Shown here piece after piece: positions 8,042 to 18,100 of a stretch of 64,000 nucleotides of DNA (position 1 is the stretch's first letter; every line of letters begins with the position of its first letter). The notes under the pieces were generated by a model, which ran no database searches, was not told the DNA's origin, and was given only the letters and a program-made list of their open reading frames with translations. The translations under genes and the position numbers were made by a program. The stretch is taken from the NCBI RefSeq assembly GCF_000220705.2, contig NZ_CP023202.1, forward strand, positions 1,860,001 through 1,924,000. The letters are read 5' to 3'. This DNA is from Streptomyces xinghaiensis S187 (GTDB taxonomy: Bacteria > Actinomycetota > Actinomycetes > Streptomycetales > Streptomycetaceae).

Positions 8042-8622
8042 AGACCCGCATCTCCCCCGTGTGCGCGGCTCGTTGGACCGTGCTCCGTCCCCTCGGCCCT
8101 CTACTATGCCGTTGGGTACTCCGCACGCGTCGTGCGGGTCGGGCGAGTTCCGGCGGGCCCGCCCGGGAGGCCGCCGGGAGCGGCGTGGCGGAGGGCGGGA
8201 CGGCGGGTCTCGGCACCGTGGGGTCCGGGCGAGGGAGTCACCCTTTGGTGTAGCGAGCGGGGCCGTCCCCGCGCGGCGGGGTCCCGGGTGGCCGGGGAGC
8301 CGGGACGCCCGGCGGGCCGGGGGTACGGGCCGGGTCCCCGGTACGGCTCCGGCCGGGTGGTGCCCGGGAGTTGGGCGGACCGCCGCGGGGCACGGCGGGT
8401 GACGCACGGCCCGTCCACCGGGCATCACGGAGACACGGGCCGCCGGTCCGCGCCGGACGGGCCTGCCGGACACAGGGTCCCGGTGATTAGGCTTGGCCGG
8501 GAGTCGGCGGCACAATCTGCGGGCGCGGCCGCCGCGTCATCACGGGGCGCGCCGGTGCGGAGGCCGCTGAAAGGCCGCCGCGGTACGGCCCATGAGGGTG
8601 CAACACCACACCAGGAGGCATT
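8042..8622. promoter_or_regulatory. Divergent intergenic region before the EspI-like gene
   Basis: About 580 bases of GC-rich sequence carry no supportable gene. The GGCATAGTAG motif (minus strand, 8101-8110) probably belongs to the promoter of the 63-residue gene. A clear ribosome-binding site AGGAGG (8612-8617) precedes the GTG start at 8623. Several short GC-rich inverted repeats occur between 8270 and 8360, but none is long or well placed enough to call. No clear -10/-35 pair for the downstream gene was found. Confidence 0.3.
8101..8110 (-). promoter_or_regulatory. Second copy of the eccB-type motif, upstream of the 63-residue gene
   Basis: The minus strand reads GGCATAGTAG then AGGGCCG, identical over ten bases to the copy before eccB and followed by the same GGGCCG after one extra base. 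It lies 60 bases before the start at 8041, a normal promoter distance. Co-regulation with the ESX operon is an inference from the shared motif. Confidence 0.4.
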
Positions 8623-11340
8623 GTGAGCAGCGATCGGGACGAGATCCGCGCGGGCGGAACCACACCCGGCGAGGACCCGTCCGACGCGGAGCACGAGCAC
8701 GAACAGACGGGCGAGTTCACCATCGACTACACCCCGCCGGCCTGGTACACGCAGAACACCCCCGGTGCCCCCGCGGCCGGGGACGGCGCGCCGGAGGCCG
8801 CCGGGCCGCCACCGGGCACCGCCGCGCCCCCGCCCCCGCCTCCGGCGGGAACCCCGGCCGCCGGCGTGCCGGGGCTGCCGGCGCACGGCGGATTCGAACC
8901 CGCGGACGGGCCCGCCGTCCCCCCGCCGGGCCCGGCACCGACCGACCCGGCACCGGCCGACCCGGCCCCGCCGCCGGCGGCGCCTCCGCACGCCTCCGTA
9001 CCGCAGCAGGCCCCGTATCCGCCGCCCGCCGCGGCACCGGCCATGCCCCCGATGCCTCCGGCACCCCCGGCCCCGGCGCCGGAGCCCGCGTCCCCCGCGC
9101 ACGGCCCGGAGGGCGAGGGCCCGGCCGCCGCGGCGCCGGACGCGCCCTCCCCCGGTGCCGCGGACGAGACCGGCGAGGGCGGTGACGAGCGTCCGCCGCC
9201 CGGCGGCGCCACCATGCGCTTCTCGGCGGCCGCGCTGCGCCAGGAGATCGCCGGCCGCTCCGCCGGACAGCCGGCGGACGGCGCGACCGGCGGCGGAGAG
9301 GACGCGGAGGGCGGCGACGCGGCCGGCCGCGCGGACGAAGGCACCCCCGCCACTGACGCGCCCGGCGGGCCGCGCCCGGCCGAGGACGGAGCCTCCGGCG
9401 GCGACACGCACCCGGACGGCCCGGGCCCGGACAACACCGGAGCCGCCCCGGACGGTGAGTCCTCCGGCACCGCTCCCGCCGGGGCCCCGCCCGCCGACCG
9501 GCCGGCGCAGCCCGCCCCGGGCGCTCCGCTCGTCCCCCCGCAGGCACCCGGCCCGCCTGCGGGACCGGGTACGCCGCAGGGCGGGCTGCCACCGCTGCCC
9601 CCGTCCTTCCAGGCCGCCGACACACCCCCCGGCCCGCCGCCCGCTCCCGGTTACGGCTACCCGCAGCAGCCCCCGGCCGGGCCGGCCCCCGTACCGCCGC
9701 AGCCCGCGGCCCCGTGGCCCCCGCACGGGCCCGCGGCACCCCAGCACCCCCAGGCCGGTTACGGCTACCCGCAGTCCGGAGCCCCGGCCGCGCCCGGCGC
9801 GGGGGAGGCGGCCGGGCCGCAACCGCCGGCCCACCAGCCCCAACACCCGCAGCCGCCGCAGCAGTACGACCCGGCGGCCGCCCAGGGCGCCCAGCCCGGC
9901 TACGGCTACCCGCAGCCCGGCGCCCCCGCGCCCGGCACCGCACCGCAGCCGCAGGGCCCGCAGCCGTACCCCCAGGCGGACGCGGCCCCGCCCGCCGCCC
10001 AGCCGCAGCAGCAGGGCTACGCCGCGCCGCCCCCGCAGGCCCCGGTGGACCCCCGCACCGGCGGCTGGCCGACCGTCAGCCCCGAGGACCGCCGGCAGGC
10101 CGCCCACGGCGCACCGCTCGGCTACACGGCCGCCGTGGAGCTCTCCTCCGACCGGCTGCTGCGCAACAACAAGCCGAAGCCCAAGAGCAAGGCCCCGGGC
10201 GCCGGTTCGCGGTTCCGTCTCGGCGGCAAGAAGGAGGAGGCGGAGCGGCAGCGGAAGCTGGACCTGATCCGGACGCCGGTCCTCTCCTGCTACCGCATCG
10301 CGGTGATCAGCCTCAAGGGCGGCGTCGGCAAGACCACGACCACCACCGCCCTCGGCGCGACGCTCGCCACCGAGCGCCAGGACAAGATCCTGGCCATCGA
10401 CGCCAACCCGGACGCGGGCACCCTCGGCCGCCGCGTCCGCCGGGAGACCGGCGCCACCATCCGGGACCTGGTGCAGGCGATCCCGCACCTCCACAGCTAC
10501 ATGGACATCCGCCGGTTCACCTCGCAGGCTCCCTCCGGCCTGGAGATCATCGCCAACGACGTGGACCCCGCCGTCTCGACGACCTTCAACGACGAGGACT
10601 ACCGCAGCGCCCTGGACGTCCTGGGCAAGCAGTACCCGATCATCCTCACCGACTCGGGCACCGGCCTGCTCTACAGCGCCATGCGCGGGGTGCTCGACCT
10701 CGCCGACCAGCTCATCATCATCTCCACCCCCTCCGTCGACGGGGCGAGCAGCGCCAGCACCACCCTGGACTGGCTCTCCGCGCACGGCTACGCCGAGCTG
10801 GTGCAGCGCAGCCTCACCGTCATCTCGGGCGTGCGGGAGACCGGCAAGATGATCAAGGTGGACGACATCGTGGCGCACTTCCGGACCCGCTGCCGGGGCG
10901 TCGTGGTGGTCCCCTTCGACGAACACCTGGCCGCCGGCGCCGAAGTGGACCTCGACATGATGCGGCCGAAGACCCGCGAGGCGTACTTCAACCTCTCCGC
11001 GCTCGTCGCCGAGGACTTCGTCCGCGCCCAGCAGGAGCAGGGCCTGTGGACACCCAACGGCGGCCCGCCGCCGCAGACGGCCCCGCCGCTCCCCGGCCAG
11101 TACCAGCAGGCCCCGTACGGGCAGCAGCCCGGGCAGCCGTACGCCCAGCCGGGCGGGGCACCGCCGCCTCCTCCGCCGGGGCAGCCGGGGGCGCAGCCCT
11201 CTCCGCCGCAGCCGGGACAGCAGCCCGGCCAGGCCCCGCCGCAGCCGCCGGCCTGGCCGCAGCAGCCGCAGGGCGGTTACGGCTGGCCGCCCCAGTACCC
11301 CGTGCCGCCGGGCCAGCCGGGCCAGCCGCCCCAGCAGTGA
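8623..11340 (+). CDS. EspI-like protein: proline-rich region fused to MinD/ParA-type ATPase
   Basis: This 905-residue protein starts at GTG with AGGAGG 5 bases upstream. Residues 1-490 are low-complexity, rich in Pro, Ala, Gly and Gln, with three GYGYPQ repeats near residues 343, 379 and 426. Residues about 550-800 form a MinD/ParA-type ATPase with the deviant Walker A KGGVGKTT (Lys565 and Lys570), followed by DKILAIDANPDAGTLGRR and ILTDSGTGLLYSAM. The last 90 residues are again Pro/Gln-rich. The order matches EspI of mycobacterial ESX loci, which also joins a Pro-rich region to such an ATPase. The likely role is control or positioning of the secretion complex. EspI-type function is inferred from architecture and location. 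Confidence 0.85.
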   Translation: MSSDRDEIRAGGTTPGEDPSDAEHEHEQTGEFTIDYTPPAWYTQNTPGAPAAGDGAPEAAGPPPGTAAPPPPPPAGTPAAGVPGLPAHGGFEPADGPAVPPPGPAPTDPAPADPAPPPAAPPHASVPQQAPYPPPAAAPAMPPMPPAPPAPAPEPASPAHGPEGEGPAAAAPDAPSPGAADETGEGGDERPPPGGATMRFSAAALRQEIAGRSAGQPADGATGGGEDAEGGDAAGRADEGTPATDAPGGPRPAEDGASGGDTHPDGPGPDNTGAAPDGESSGTAPAGAPPADRPAQPAPGAPLVPPQAPGPPAGPGTPQGGLPPLPPSFQAADTPPGPPPAPGYGYPQQPPAGPAPVPPQPAAPWPPHGPAAPQHPQAGYGYPQSGAPAAPGAGEAAGPQPPAHQPQHPQPPQQYDPAAAQGAQPGYGYPQPGAPAPGTAPQPQGPQPYPQADAAPPAAQPQQQGYAAPPPQAPVDPRTGGWPTVSPEDRRQAAHGAPLGYTAAVELSSDRLLRNNKPKPKSKAPGAGSRFRLGGKKEEAERQRKLDLIRTPVLSCYRIAVISLKGGVGKTTTTTALGATLATERQDKILAIDANPDAGTLGRRVRRETGATIRDLVQAIPHLHSYMDIRRFTSQAPSGLEIIANDVDPAVSTTFNDEDYRSALDVLGKQYPIILTDSGTGLLYSAMRGVLDLADQLIIISTPSVDGASSASTTLDWLSAHGYAELVQRSLTVISGVRETGKMIKVDDIVAHFRTRCRGVVVVPFDEHLAAGAEVDLDMMRPKTREAYFNLSALVAEDFVRAQQEQGLWTPNGGPPPQTAPPLPGQYQQAPYGQQPGQPYAQPGGAPPPPPPGQPGAQPSPPQPGQQPGQAPPQPPAWPQQPQGGYGWPPQYPVPPGQPGQPPQQ

Positions 11341-11420
11341 ACCGGCGCGGTGCCGCCGGGGCCGGGGCTCACCGGGCCGCGGGCCGGTGAACAGCCCCGG
11401 CGGGATAGGAGGTTCGCGGT

Positions 11421-11460
11421 AACGGATGAAGGCCCCGGGTGTCCGGGGCCTTCATCCGTT
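11421..11460. terminator. Perfect 18-bp hairpin between convergent genes
   Basis: Arms 11421-11438 (AACGGATGAAGGCCCCGG) and 11443-11460 are perfect reverse complements around a GTGT loop. The A-rich start and T-rich end give a U-containing 3' side in both directions, so it can terminate both the EspI-like gene and ribF. The rest of 11341-11630 shows nothing else. Confidence 0.9.
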
Positions 11461-11630
11461 CTCCGTACCGGCGATGAACGCGCCCGGCCCGGAGCGCCGG
11501 GATCCGGATCCGCGCTTCGCGGGTCCTCTCCGGGCTGTCCGGCCGCTCCGCGCGCCGGCACCGGACGGCCCCCGGGCGTCACGGGTACCTCCGCGCCGGG
11601 GCCTGCCGCGCCCGGAGACCGGCGGGCTCC

Positions 11631-12623
11631 TCAGGAACGGCCGGTGACGGGGCCCCCCGCACCGTCGTCCGCGCCGTCCCGCTCCCCGGCGATCAGGCCC
11701 CGGGAGCGTTCGACGTCCTCCGCGATGCCCTCCTTCAGCGCCCCGATCGTCTCGAACCGCCGCTGGCCCCGGAGCCGGGCGAGGAACTCCACCGCCACGT
11801 GCAGGCCGTACAGATCCAGCCCGACCCGGTCGATGGCGTAGGCCTCCACGGTCCGCTCGGTGCCGTCGAACTGCGGATTGGTGCCGACCGAGATCGCCGC
11901 GGGCATCGACTCCCCGTCCGCCTCCAGCCAGCCCGTGTAGACACCGTCGGCCGGGACGGCGGTGTGCGGCAGCGTCTCCACGTTCGCGGTGGGATAGCCC
12001 AGTTCGCGGCCGCGCTGCGCGCCCCGGACGACCACGCCCTCCACCCGGTGCGGGCGGCCGAGGATCTCGGCGGCACCGGCCACGTCGCCCTCGGCGATCA
12101 GCCGCCGGGTGAGGGTGGAGGAGAACGGCTCGCCGCCGCCCGCCTCGCCGCTGACGTACAGATCGACGACCTCGACCCCGAAGTCGTAGTCCCCGCCGAG
12201 CTCGGTGAGGAGGGCCACGTCACCGGCGGCGCGGTGGCCGAAGCGGAAGTTGGGCCCCTCCACGACCGCCTTCGCGTGCAGCCGGTCCACGAGGACCTTC
12301 ACCACGAAGTCGGCGGGCGAGAGCTGGGAGAACTCCTTGGTGAAGGAGAGCACCAGGACGGCGTCCACGCCCAGCCCGGCCATCAGTTCGGCGCGCCGGT
12401 GGTGCGGTGCCAGCAGCGGCGGGTGGCTGCCCGGCCGGACGACCTCGCTGGGGTGCGGGTCGAAGGTGACGACGACCGCCGGGACGCCCAGCTCGCGGGC
12501 GCGCTCCACCGCCCGCCCGATGATCAGCTGGTGCCCCCGGTGCACGCCGTCGTAGGAGCCGATGGTGACGACGCTGCGCCCCCAGTCCTCGGGGATCTCC
12601 TCCAGACCACGCCAGCGCTGCAC
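11631..12623 (-). CDS. ribF: Bifunctional riboflavin kinase / FAD synthetase
   Basis: This 330-residue enzyme converts riboflavin to FMN and then FAD. The N-terminal adenylyltransferase half carries the nucleotide-binding motif GSYDGVHRGHQ and VTFDPHP. The C-terminal riboflavin kinase half shows VEGVVVRGAQRGRELGYPTAN, including the family PTAN motif. Length is normal. GTG at 12621-12623 is chosen because GAGGAG lies 8 bases upstream and the protein then begins VQRWRGLEEIP, as in other actinomycetes; the longer upstream frame is non-homologous. It follows truB on the same strand after a 513-base gap, the conserved actinobacterial order. Confidence 0.95.
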   Translation of the reverse strand: MQRWRGLEEIPEDWGRSVVTIGSYDGVHRGHQLIIGRAVERARELGVPAVVVTFDPHPSEVVRPGSHPPLLAPHHRRAELMAGLGVDAVLVLSFTKEFSQLSPADFVVKVLVDRLHAKAVVEGPNFRFGHRAAGDVALLTELGGDYDFGVEVVDLYVSGEAGGGEPFSSTLTRRLIAEGDVAGAAEILGRPHRVEGVVVRGAQRGRELGYPTANVETLPHTAVPADGVYTGWLEADGESMPAAISVGTNPQFDGTERTVEAYAIDRVGLDLYGLHVAVEFLARLRGQRRFETIGALKEGIAEDVERSRGLIAGERDGADDGAGGPVTGRS

Positions 12624-13136
12624 TGTGACCGCTCCTCGCCCGAATGTGTGAACCCGTGGTGTGTGCCGTCCTGTGAACGGCGCCCGCGGTACCTGTCGGT
12701 GTCCGCGGGTCCAAGACTGCCATGCCGGGTGACCGTGCCCGCCATCGGCACCGGGAGCGGGGGCGGGCCGGTTCCGGGCGCCCGGGCCGCCCGCCCGGTG
12801 AACGCGCCCCCCTCGCACTCCCCCGGTTCACTCCAAGTGCTTCCCCGCGCGGGTGAGCGGGCCGGGTGCCGTGGACAGAGATCAGCCGGGAGGGGGACCG
12901 TGGATCGGGCGGGCGCGCAGCCATCGCGCCGCCCGCTCCACGGTGGGCCGTCCCCGGCCCGCCGACCCGCGAGCCGGGGCGGCGGGGACGGCGCCGCGCG
13001 CCACCGCCGGCGCCCCGAACCGCGCCACCGTCCGGGGCACCGTCCGCGGCGGCACCTCTCCACCGTCACCTTCCCTCGGCCGCTGCCGTCCGCGCCGCGT
13101 CCCCGCGAGCGTCAGCGCCCGGCCAGGCCGTCCGCG
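12624..13136. other. Long intergenic region between truB and ribF
   Basis: No credible gene is seen on either strand; the short frames are Arg/Pro/Ala-rich. Two GC-rich inverted repeats lie downstream of truB: 12898-12943 (CCGTGGA paired with TCCACGG, extended imperfectly) and 12947-12992 (GCCGTCCCCG / CGGGGACGGC). They may end the infB-side transcript. ribF would then have its own promoter in 12630-12890, for which no convincing hexamers were found. Confidence 0.4.
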
Positions 13137-14135
13137 TCAGGCGAAGACAGCCAGGCTCTTCGCCTTGCCCCGCGCGCCCTCCACCAGGGCCAGGAAACGC
13201 CCGTCCGGGCCGAAGACGGCCGTCGGGCGGCCCTCGGCGAGGCCTGGGGCGTCCAGGCGGACGCCGTTCGACAGCAGCCGGGCCTGCTTCTCGTCCACGT
13301 CCCAGCGCGGGAAGGCCGCCGCCGCGGCCTCGGCGAGCGGCATCACCGGCAGGCCGTTGACCGCTTCTCCGGCCGCGTCCACCGCCGTCTGCAGCTCCTC
13401 CAGGGTGTGCGCGGCGTCCAGCCCGTACGGGCCGACACGGGTGCGCCGCAGAGCCGTGAGATGGCCGCCGGTGCCCAGGGCCGCGCCGAGGTCGCGGGCG
13501 AGGGCGCGTACGTAGGTGCCGGAGGAGCAGACCACGGTGACGTCCGCGTCCAGCACGGTCGTGCCGTCGTCCGCGACGGCCGCCCGGACGGTCCGCACGG
13601 TGAAGACCGGCACGCTGACGGGCCGGGCCGCCAGTTCGAACTCCTCGCCCTCCCGCGCCCGCTTGTAGGAGCGCTTGCCGTCCACCTTGATCGCGCTGAC
13701 CTTGGACGGCACCTGCAGGATGTCGCCGGTCAGGCGGGCGACGGCGGCTTCGACGGCCGCCCGGCCCTCCCCCGCCGCCTCCGTGGCGCCGGGCGGCAGG
13801 CCGGTGGTGCCCGCCGAGGCGGTGACCTCGCCCTCCGCGTCGTCCGTCACGGTCGTCTGGCCGAGCCGGACGGTGGCGGTGTACTCCTTGTCGGTCAGCG
13901 CGAGATGGCCGAGCAGCCGGGTGGCCCGGCCGATGCCGGTGAGCAGTACGCCGGTGGCCATCGGGTCGAGCGTTCCGGCGTGCCCCACCCGGCGGGTGCG
14001 GGCCATGCCGCGCAGCCGGGCCACGACGTCGTGCGAGGTGTGCCCGGCCGGCTTGTCCACGACGACCAGGCCGTCCGCTGCCGCGATACGGGGGGCGCGC
14101 CGCGCTCCACGCCCCCCGGTGTCCTTGTCCGTCAT
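13137..14135 (-). CDS. truB: tRNA pseudouridine(55) synthase
   Basis: This 332-residue enzyme isomerises U55 to pseudouridine in the tRNA T-loop. The N-terminal LVVVDKPAGHTSHDVV and the catalytic motif GHAGTLDPMATGVL, with Asp57, are intact, as is CSSGTYVRALARDLG. The C-terminus is a small PUA-like RNA-binding domain (MPLAEAAAAAFPRWDVDE onwards). Its ATG overlaps the rbfA stop by four bases (ATGA), so the two are translationally coupled. Length fits actinobacterial TruB. Confidence 0.96.
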   Translation of the reverse strand: MTDKDTGGRGARRAPRIAAADGLVVVDKPAGHTSHDVVARLRGMARTRRVGHAGTLDPMATGVLLTGIGRATRLLGHLALTDKEYTATVRLGQTTVTDDAEGEVTASAGTTGLPPGATEAAGEGRAAVEAAVARLTGDILQVPSKVSAIKVDGKRSYKRAREGEEFELAARPVSVPVFTVRTVRAAVADDGTTVLDADVTVVCSSGTYVRALARDLGAALGTGGHLTALRRTRVGPYGLDAAHTLEELQTAVDAAGEAVNGLPVMPLAEAAAAAFPRWDVDEKQARLLSNGVRLDAPGLAEGRPTAVFGPDGRFLALVEGARGKAKSLAVFA

Positions 14136-14638
14136 GCCCGCGGAGCGCCCTCGCCGCCGTTCTCGCGCCCGGCCGCGCCGCCGGGCTCCTCCTCGCCGAG
14201 GTCGTCGTCCTCGAATCCCTCGTCCGGCTTGCGGTACGGGTCGGGCCCGCCCGCGTAGTCGGCGCCCGTGGCGGTCTCCCGCACCTGCTCGTCCTGGGCG
14301 CGGGCCCGGGCGAGCAGGTCGTCGATGGTGCGGGCGTTGTCCGGCAGGGCGTCCGGCACGAAGGTCAGGCTCGGCGTGTGGCGCACACCGGTCTGCCGGC
14401 CCACCTCGGAGCGGAGCACGCCCTTGGCGCTCTCCAGCGCCGCGGCGGAGGCCGCGCGCTCCTCGTCGTCGCCGTAGACCGTGTAGAAGACCGTGGCCTC
14501 CCGCAGGTCGCCGGTGACCCGGGCGTCCGTGATCGTGACGAACCCCAGTCGCGGATCCTTGATGCGGCGGTCCAGGGTCTCCGCGACCACGACCTGGATG
14601 CGATCGGCCAGCTTGCGGGCCCGCGCGTTGTCGGCCAT
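14132..14638 (-). CDS. rbfA: Ribosome-binding factor A
   Basis: This 168-residue protein is a KH-like 30S maturation factor. Residues 1-110 hold the family body: ARKLADRIQVVVAETLDRR, DPRLGFVTITDARVTGDL, ATVFYTVYG and RHTPSLTFVPD. The last 45 residues are an acidic Gly/Glu-rich tail (GFEDDDLGEEEPGG) common in Streptomyces. The gene sits between a DUF503 gene (77-base gap) and truB (4-base overlap) in the classic infB operon order. Confidence 0.96.
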   Translation of the reverse strand: MADNARARKLADRIQVVVAETLDRRIKDPRLGFVTITDARVTGDLREATVFYTVYGDDEERAASAAALESAKGVLRSEVGRQTGVRHTPSLTFVPDALPDNARTIDDLLARARAQDEQVRETATGADYAGGPDPYRKPDEGFEDDDLGEEEPGGAAGRENGGEGAPRA

Positions 14639-14715
14639 CGGTCCGTCTCCTTCTTGTCTTCCGGCATCTTGCTTCGGCGGCTGCGTCGCCGCCCCCGTGG
14701 CGCGTCACGACGCGC

Positions 14716-15012
14716 TCAGTCGTCGTCCTCGCCGTGGAACCGCCGCCGTACCGACAGCAGCTCCACCTCCGGCCGGGCGGCGACGAGGCGCTCGCACCGG
14801 TCCAGTACGTCCGTGAGGTGCCCCGTGTCCCCGGAGACGGCCGCCAAACCGATCCTGGCCCGGCGGTGCAGATCCTGGTCGCCGGTCTCCGCGACGCTGA
14901 CGGCGTACTTGCGCTGCAGCTCGGCGACGATCGGGCGGACGACGGAGCGTTTCTCCTTGAGCGACCGCACGTCGCCCAGGAGCAGATCGAAGGACAGCGT
15001 CCCTACATACAT
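14716..15012 (-). CDS. DUF503 family protein (YlxP-like)
   Basis: This 98-residue protein begins MYVGTLSFDLLLGDVRSLKEKRS, the signature of the DUF503/YlxP family, a ferredoxin-like alpha/beta fold found between infB and rbfA in many Gram-positive bacteria. Related proteins have been linked to ribosome biogenesis; no enzymatic residues are known. It follows infB after a strong hairpin, so it may be transcribed by read-through or from its own promoter in 15013-15100. Confidence 0.9.
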   Translation of the reverse strand: MYVGTLSFDLLLGDVRSLKEKRSVVRPIVAELQRKYAVSVAETGDQDLHRRARIGLAAVSGDTGHLTDVLDRCERLVAARPEVELLSVRRRFHGEDDD

Positions 15013-15108
15013 GGAGTACAGGTCATGCCACCTGCGGGGCCTCGGGTGTGGTCACCGCCCCGGCCGCCGGCGGGGCGGCGGGGGACAGAAGAACCGTACA
15101 CGCAACGG

Positions 15109-15151
15109 CCGGGGCCGATCGACGGAGATTTCCTCCGCCGACCGGCCCCGG
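15109..15151 (-). terminator. Terminator hairpin after infB
   Basis: Arms 15109-15127 and 15133-15151 form a 19-bp stem with a 5-base loop. The only two mismatches in the DNA palindrome become G-U pairs in RNA made from the minus strand and A-C mismatches on the other strand. This points to a terminator for infB, 15 bases past its stop. Confidence 0.85.
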
Positions 15152-15165
15152 TTCCGCCGTGGGGA

Positions 15166-18100
15166 TCAGCCGCGCGGCTTCTCCCGCATCTCGTACGTCG
15201 CGATGACGTCGTCGACCTTGATGTCGTTGTAGCTGCCGAGGTTGATACCGCCCTCGAAGCCCTCACGGATCTCGGTGACATCGTCCTTGAAGCGCCGGAG
15301 GCCCGCGATGGTGAGGTTCTCCGCGATGACCTTGCCGTCCCGGATGAGACGCGCCTTGGTGTTGCGGCGCACCTCGCCGGAGCGGACCAGCACACCCGCG
15401 ATGTTGCCGAGCTTGGAGGAGCGGAAGACCTCGCGGATCTCCGCCGTACCGAGCTCGACCTCTTCGTACTCGGGCTTCAGCATGCCCTTCAGGGCCGCCT
15501 CGATCTCCTCGATGACCTGGTAGATCACCGAGTAGTACCGGACGTCCACGCCCTCGCGCTCGGCCATCTGCGTGGCACGCCCCTCGGCGCGCACGTTGAA
15601 GCCGATGACGATGGCGTCGGAGCCGGTCGCCAGGTCGATGTCGGTCTCGGTGACCGCACCCACACCGCGGTGCAGGATGCGCAGGTCGACCTCTTCGCCG
15701 ACGTCGAGCTGGAGCAGCGAGGACTCGAGAGCCTCCACCGAACCGGACGCGTCGCCCTTGATGATGAGGTTGAGCTGCTGCACCTCGCCGGCCTTGAGCA
15801 CCTTGTCGAGGTCCTCCAGCGACACCCGGCGGGTGCGCTTGGCGAAGGCCGCGTTGCGCTCGCGCGCCGCGCGCTTCTCGGCGATCTGGCGGGCCGTGCG
15901 GTCCTCGTCGACGACGAGGAAGTTGTCGCCGGCGCCCGGGACGTTGGTGAGACCCAGGACCAGGACGGGGGTCGACGGACCCGCTTCCTCGATCGTCTTG
16001 CCCGTGTCGTCGTGCATCGCCCGGACGCGGCCGTACGCGTCGCCGACCACCATCGTGTCGCCGACCCGCAGGGTGCCGCGCTGGACGAGCACGGTGGCCA
16101 CGGCGCCGCGGCCGCGGTCGAGGTGCGCCTCGATCGCGATGCCCTGCGCCGACTGCTCCGCGTTGGCGCGCAGGTCGAGCGCGGCGTCCGCGGTGAGGAC
16201 GACGGCCTCCAGCAGGTCCTCGATGTGCAGGCCCTGCTTGGCGGAGATGTCGACGAACATGGTGTCGCCGCCGTACTCCTCGGCCACGAGGCCGTACTCG
16301 GTCAGCTGACCGCGCACCTTCGCCGGGTCCGCGCCCTCGACGTCGATCTTGTTGACCGCGACCACGATCGGCACCTCGGCGGCCTTGGCGTGGTTCAGCG
16401 CCTCGACCGTCTGCGGCATCACGCCGTCGTTCGCCGCGACCACGAGGATCGCGATGTCGGTGGACTTGGCACCACGGGCACGCATGGCGGTGAACGCCTC
16501 GTGACCCGGGGTGTCGATGAAGGTGATCTTGCGCTCTTCACCGTTGACCTCGGTGGAGGCCTGGTAGGCACCGATGTGCTGGGTGATGCCGCCGGCCTCG
16601 CCCGCGATGACGTTCGTCTTGCGGATCGCGTCGAGCAGGCGGGTCTTGCCGTGGTCGACGTGACCCATGACGGTCACCACCGGCGGACGCGCGACGAGCA
16701 TCTCCTCGCCGCCCTCGTTCTCGCCGAACTCGATGTCGAAGGACTCGAGAAGCTCGCGGTCCTCCTCCTCCGGGCTGACGATCTCGACGGTGTAGTTCAT
16801 CTCGTCACCGAGCAGTTGCAGCGTCTCGTCCGAGACCGACTGCGTGGCGGTGACCATCTCGCCGAGGTTGAGCATCACGGCGACGAGCGACGCCGGGTTG
16901 GCGTTGATCTTCTCCGCGAAGTCGGTGAGGGAGGCACCACGCGACAGGCGGACGGTCTGTCCGTTGCCGCGCGGCAGCATCACGCCGCCGACCGACGGGG
17001 CCTGCATGGCCTCGTACTCCTGGCGCCTCTGCCGCTTCGACTTGCGGCCGCGCCGCGCCGGACCGCCGGGACGGCCGAAGGCGCCCTGCGTTCCGCCACG
17101 GCCGCCGGGACCACCCGGACGGCCACCGAAGCCGGGACGGCCGCCGAAGCCGCCGGGACCACCGGGACGGCCGGCGAAACCGCCGCCACCGCCACCGGGA
17201 CGACCGCCGCCGCCACCGCCGGGACGGCCGGCGAAGCCGCCGCCACCGCCGCCGGGACGACCGGCACCGCCGGGACGGCCGCCGCCACCGGGACCGCCCG
17301 GACCGCGTCCGCCCGGACCCGGGCGGGGGCCCGCGGCCGGACGCTGCGGCATCATGCCGGGATTCGGGCGCGCGCCGCCGCCGGGACGGGGACCGCCCGC
17401 ACCGGCCTGGCCGCCCTGCGGACGGGGCATGCCGCCCGGCGAGGGACGGGCACCGCCCGGAGCCTGCGGACGGGGACCGCCGCCGGCACCCTGCGGACGC
17501 GGGGCGCCGCCGGGAGCCTGGCCGCCGGGACGCGGGGCGCCACCGGGACGCGGGGCCGGACGGGCCATGCCCGTGCTGCCGCCGGAGGTGAAGGGGTTGT
17601 TGCCCGGACGCGGGCCGCTGCGGCCGCCGGGACGGCCGGCCTGGCCGCCACCGGGACGGGCGCCGGGACGCGGCGCCTGGTCACGGCCGCCCTGACCCTG
17701 GTCGCGGCCCTGGCCGGGAGCGGCCGGACGGGCCGGACGCGGGCCGGGAGCGGACGCGGGCTTGGGTGCGGGCGCCGAGGGGGGCGCGGTGAACTCCGGA
17801 GCCGCGGGGGCCGCCGGAGCGGGCTTCGGCGCCGGGGCCTTGGGGGCCGGCGCGGGACGCGGGCCCGGGGCGGGCGCCGCGGACGGCTTCGGGCCGGGGG
17901 CGGCCGGAGGCCGCGGACCCGGGGCGGGAGCCGCCTTCGGACCCGGCTGCGGGGCAGCCGGACGGGCCGCGCGCGGGGTGGGCGCGGACGGCTTGGAGGG
18001 CGCCGCCTTGCGGGGCGCCGCGGGCTTGCCCGCGGCACGGCCGGAGCCGTTGCCCTGCTGGAAAGCGTCGGTCAGTTTGCGTACAACGGGCGCCTCGATC

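Noticed and set aside
8889..8902. tRNA-like T-loop sequence GGATTCGAACCC
   Set aside because: It lies in frame inside the EspI-like gene (coding Gly-Phe-Glu-Pro), and no acceptor stem or anticodon arm surrounds it.
8425..10926. Long minus-strand frame opposite the EspI-like gene
   Set aside because: Valine/Gly/Arg-rich shadow with no homologous content; the plus frame has the Walker A motif.
12624..13136. Possible small gene between ribF and truB
   Set aside because: The frames have no protein-like composition, conserved motif or ribosome-binding site.
16980..17760. Repeat-rich DNA inside infB (GGxCGGCC-type repeats)
   Set aside because: It is explained by the Gly/Pro/Arg low-complexity N-terminal region of IF-2 and is not an independent repeat element or CRISPR.
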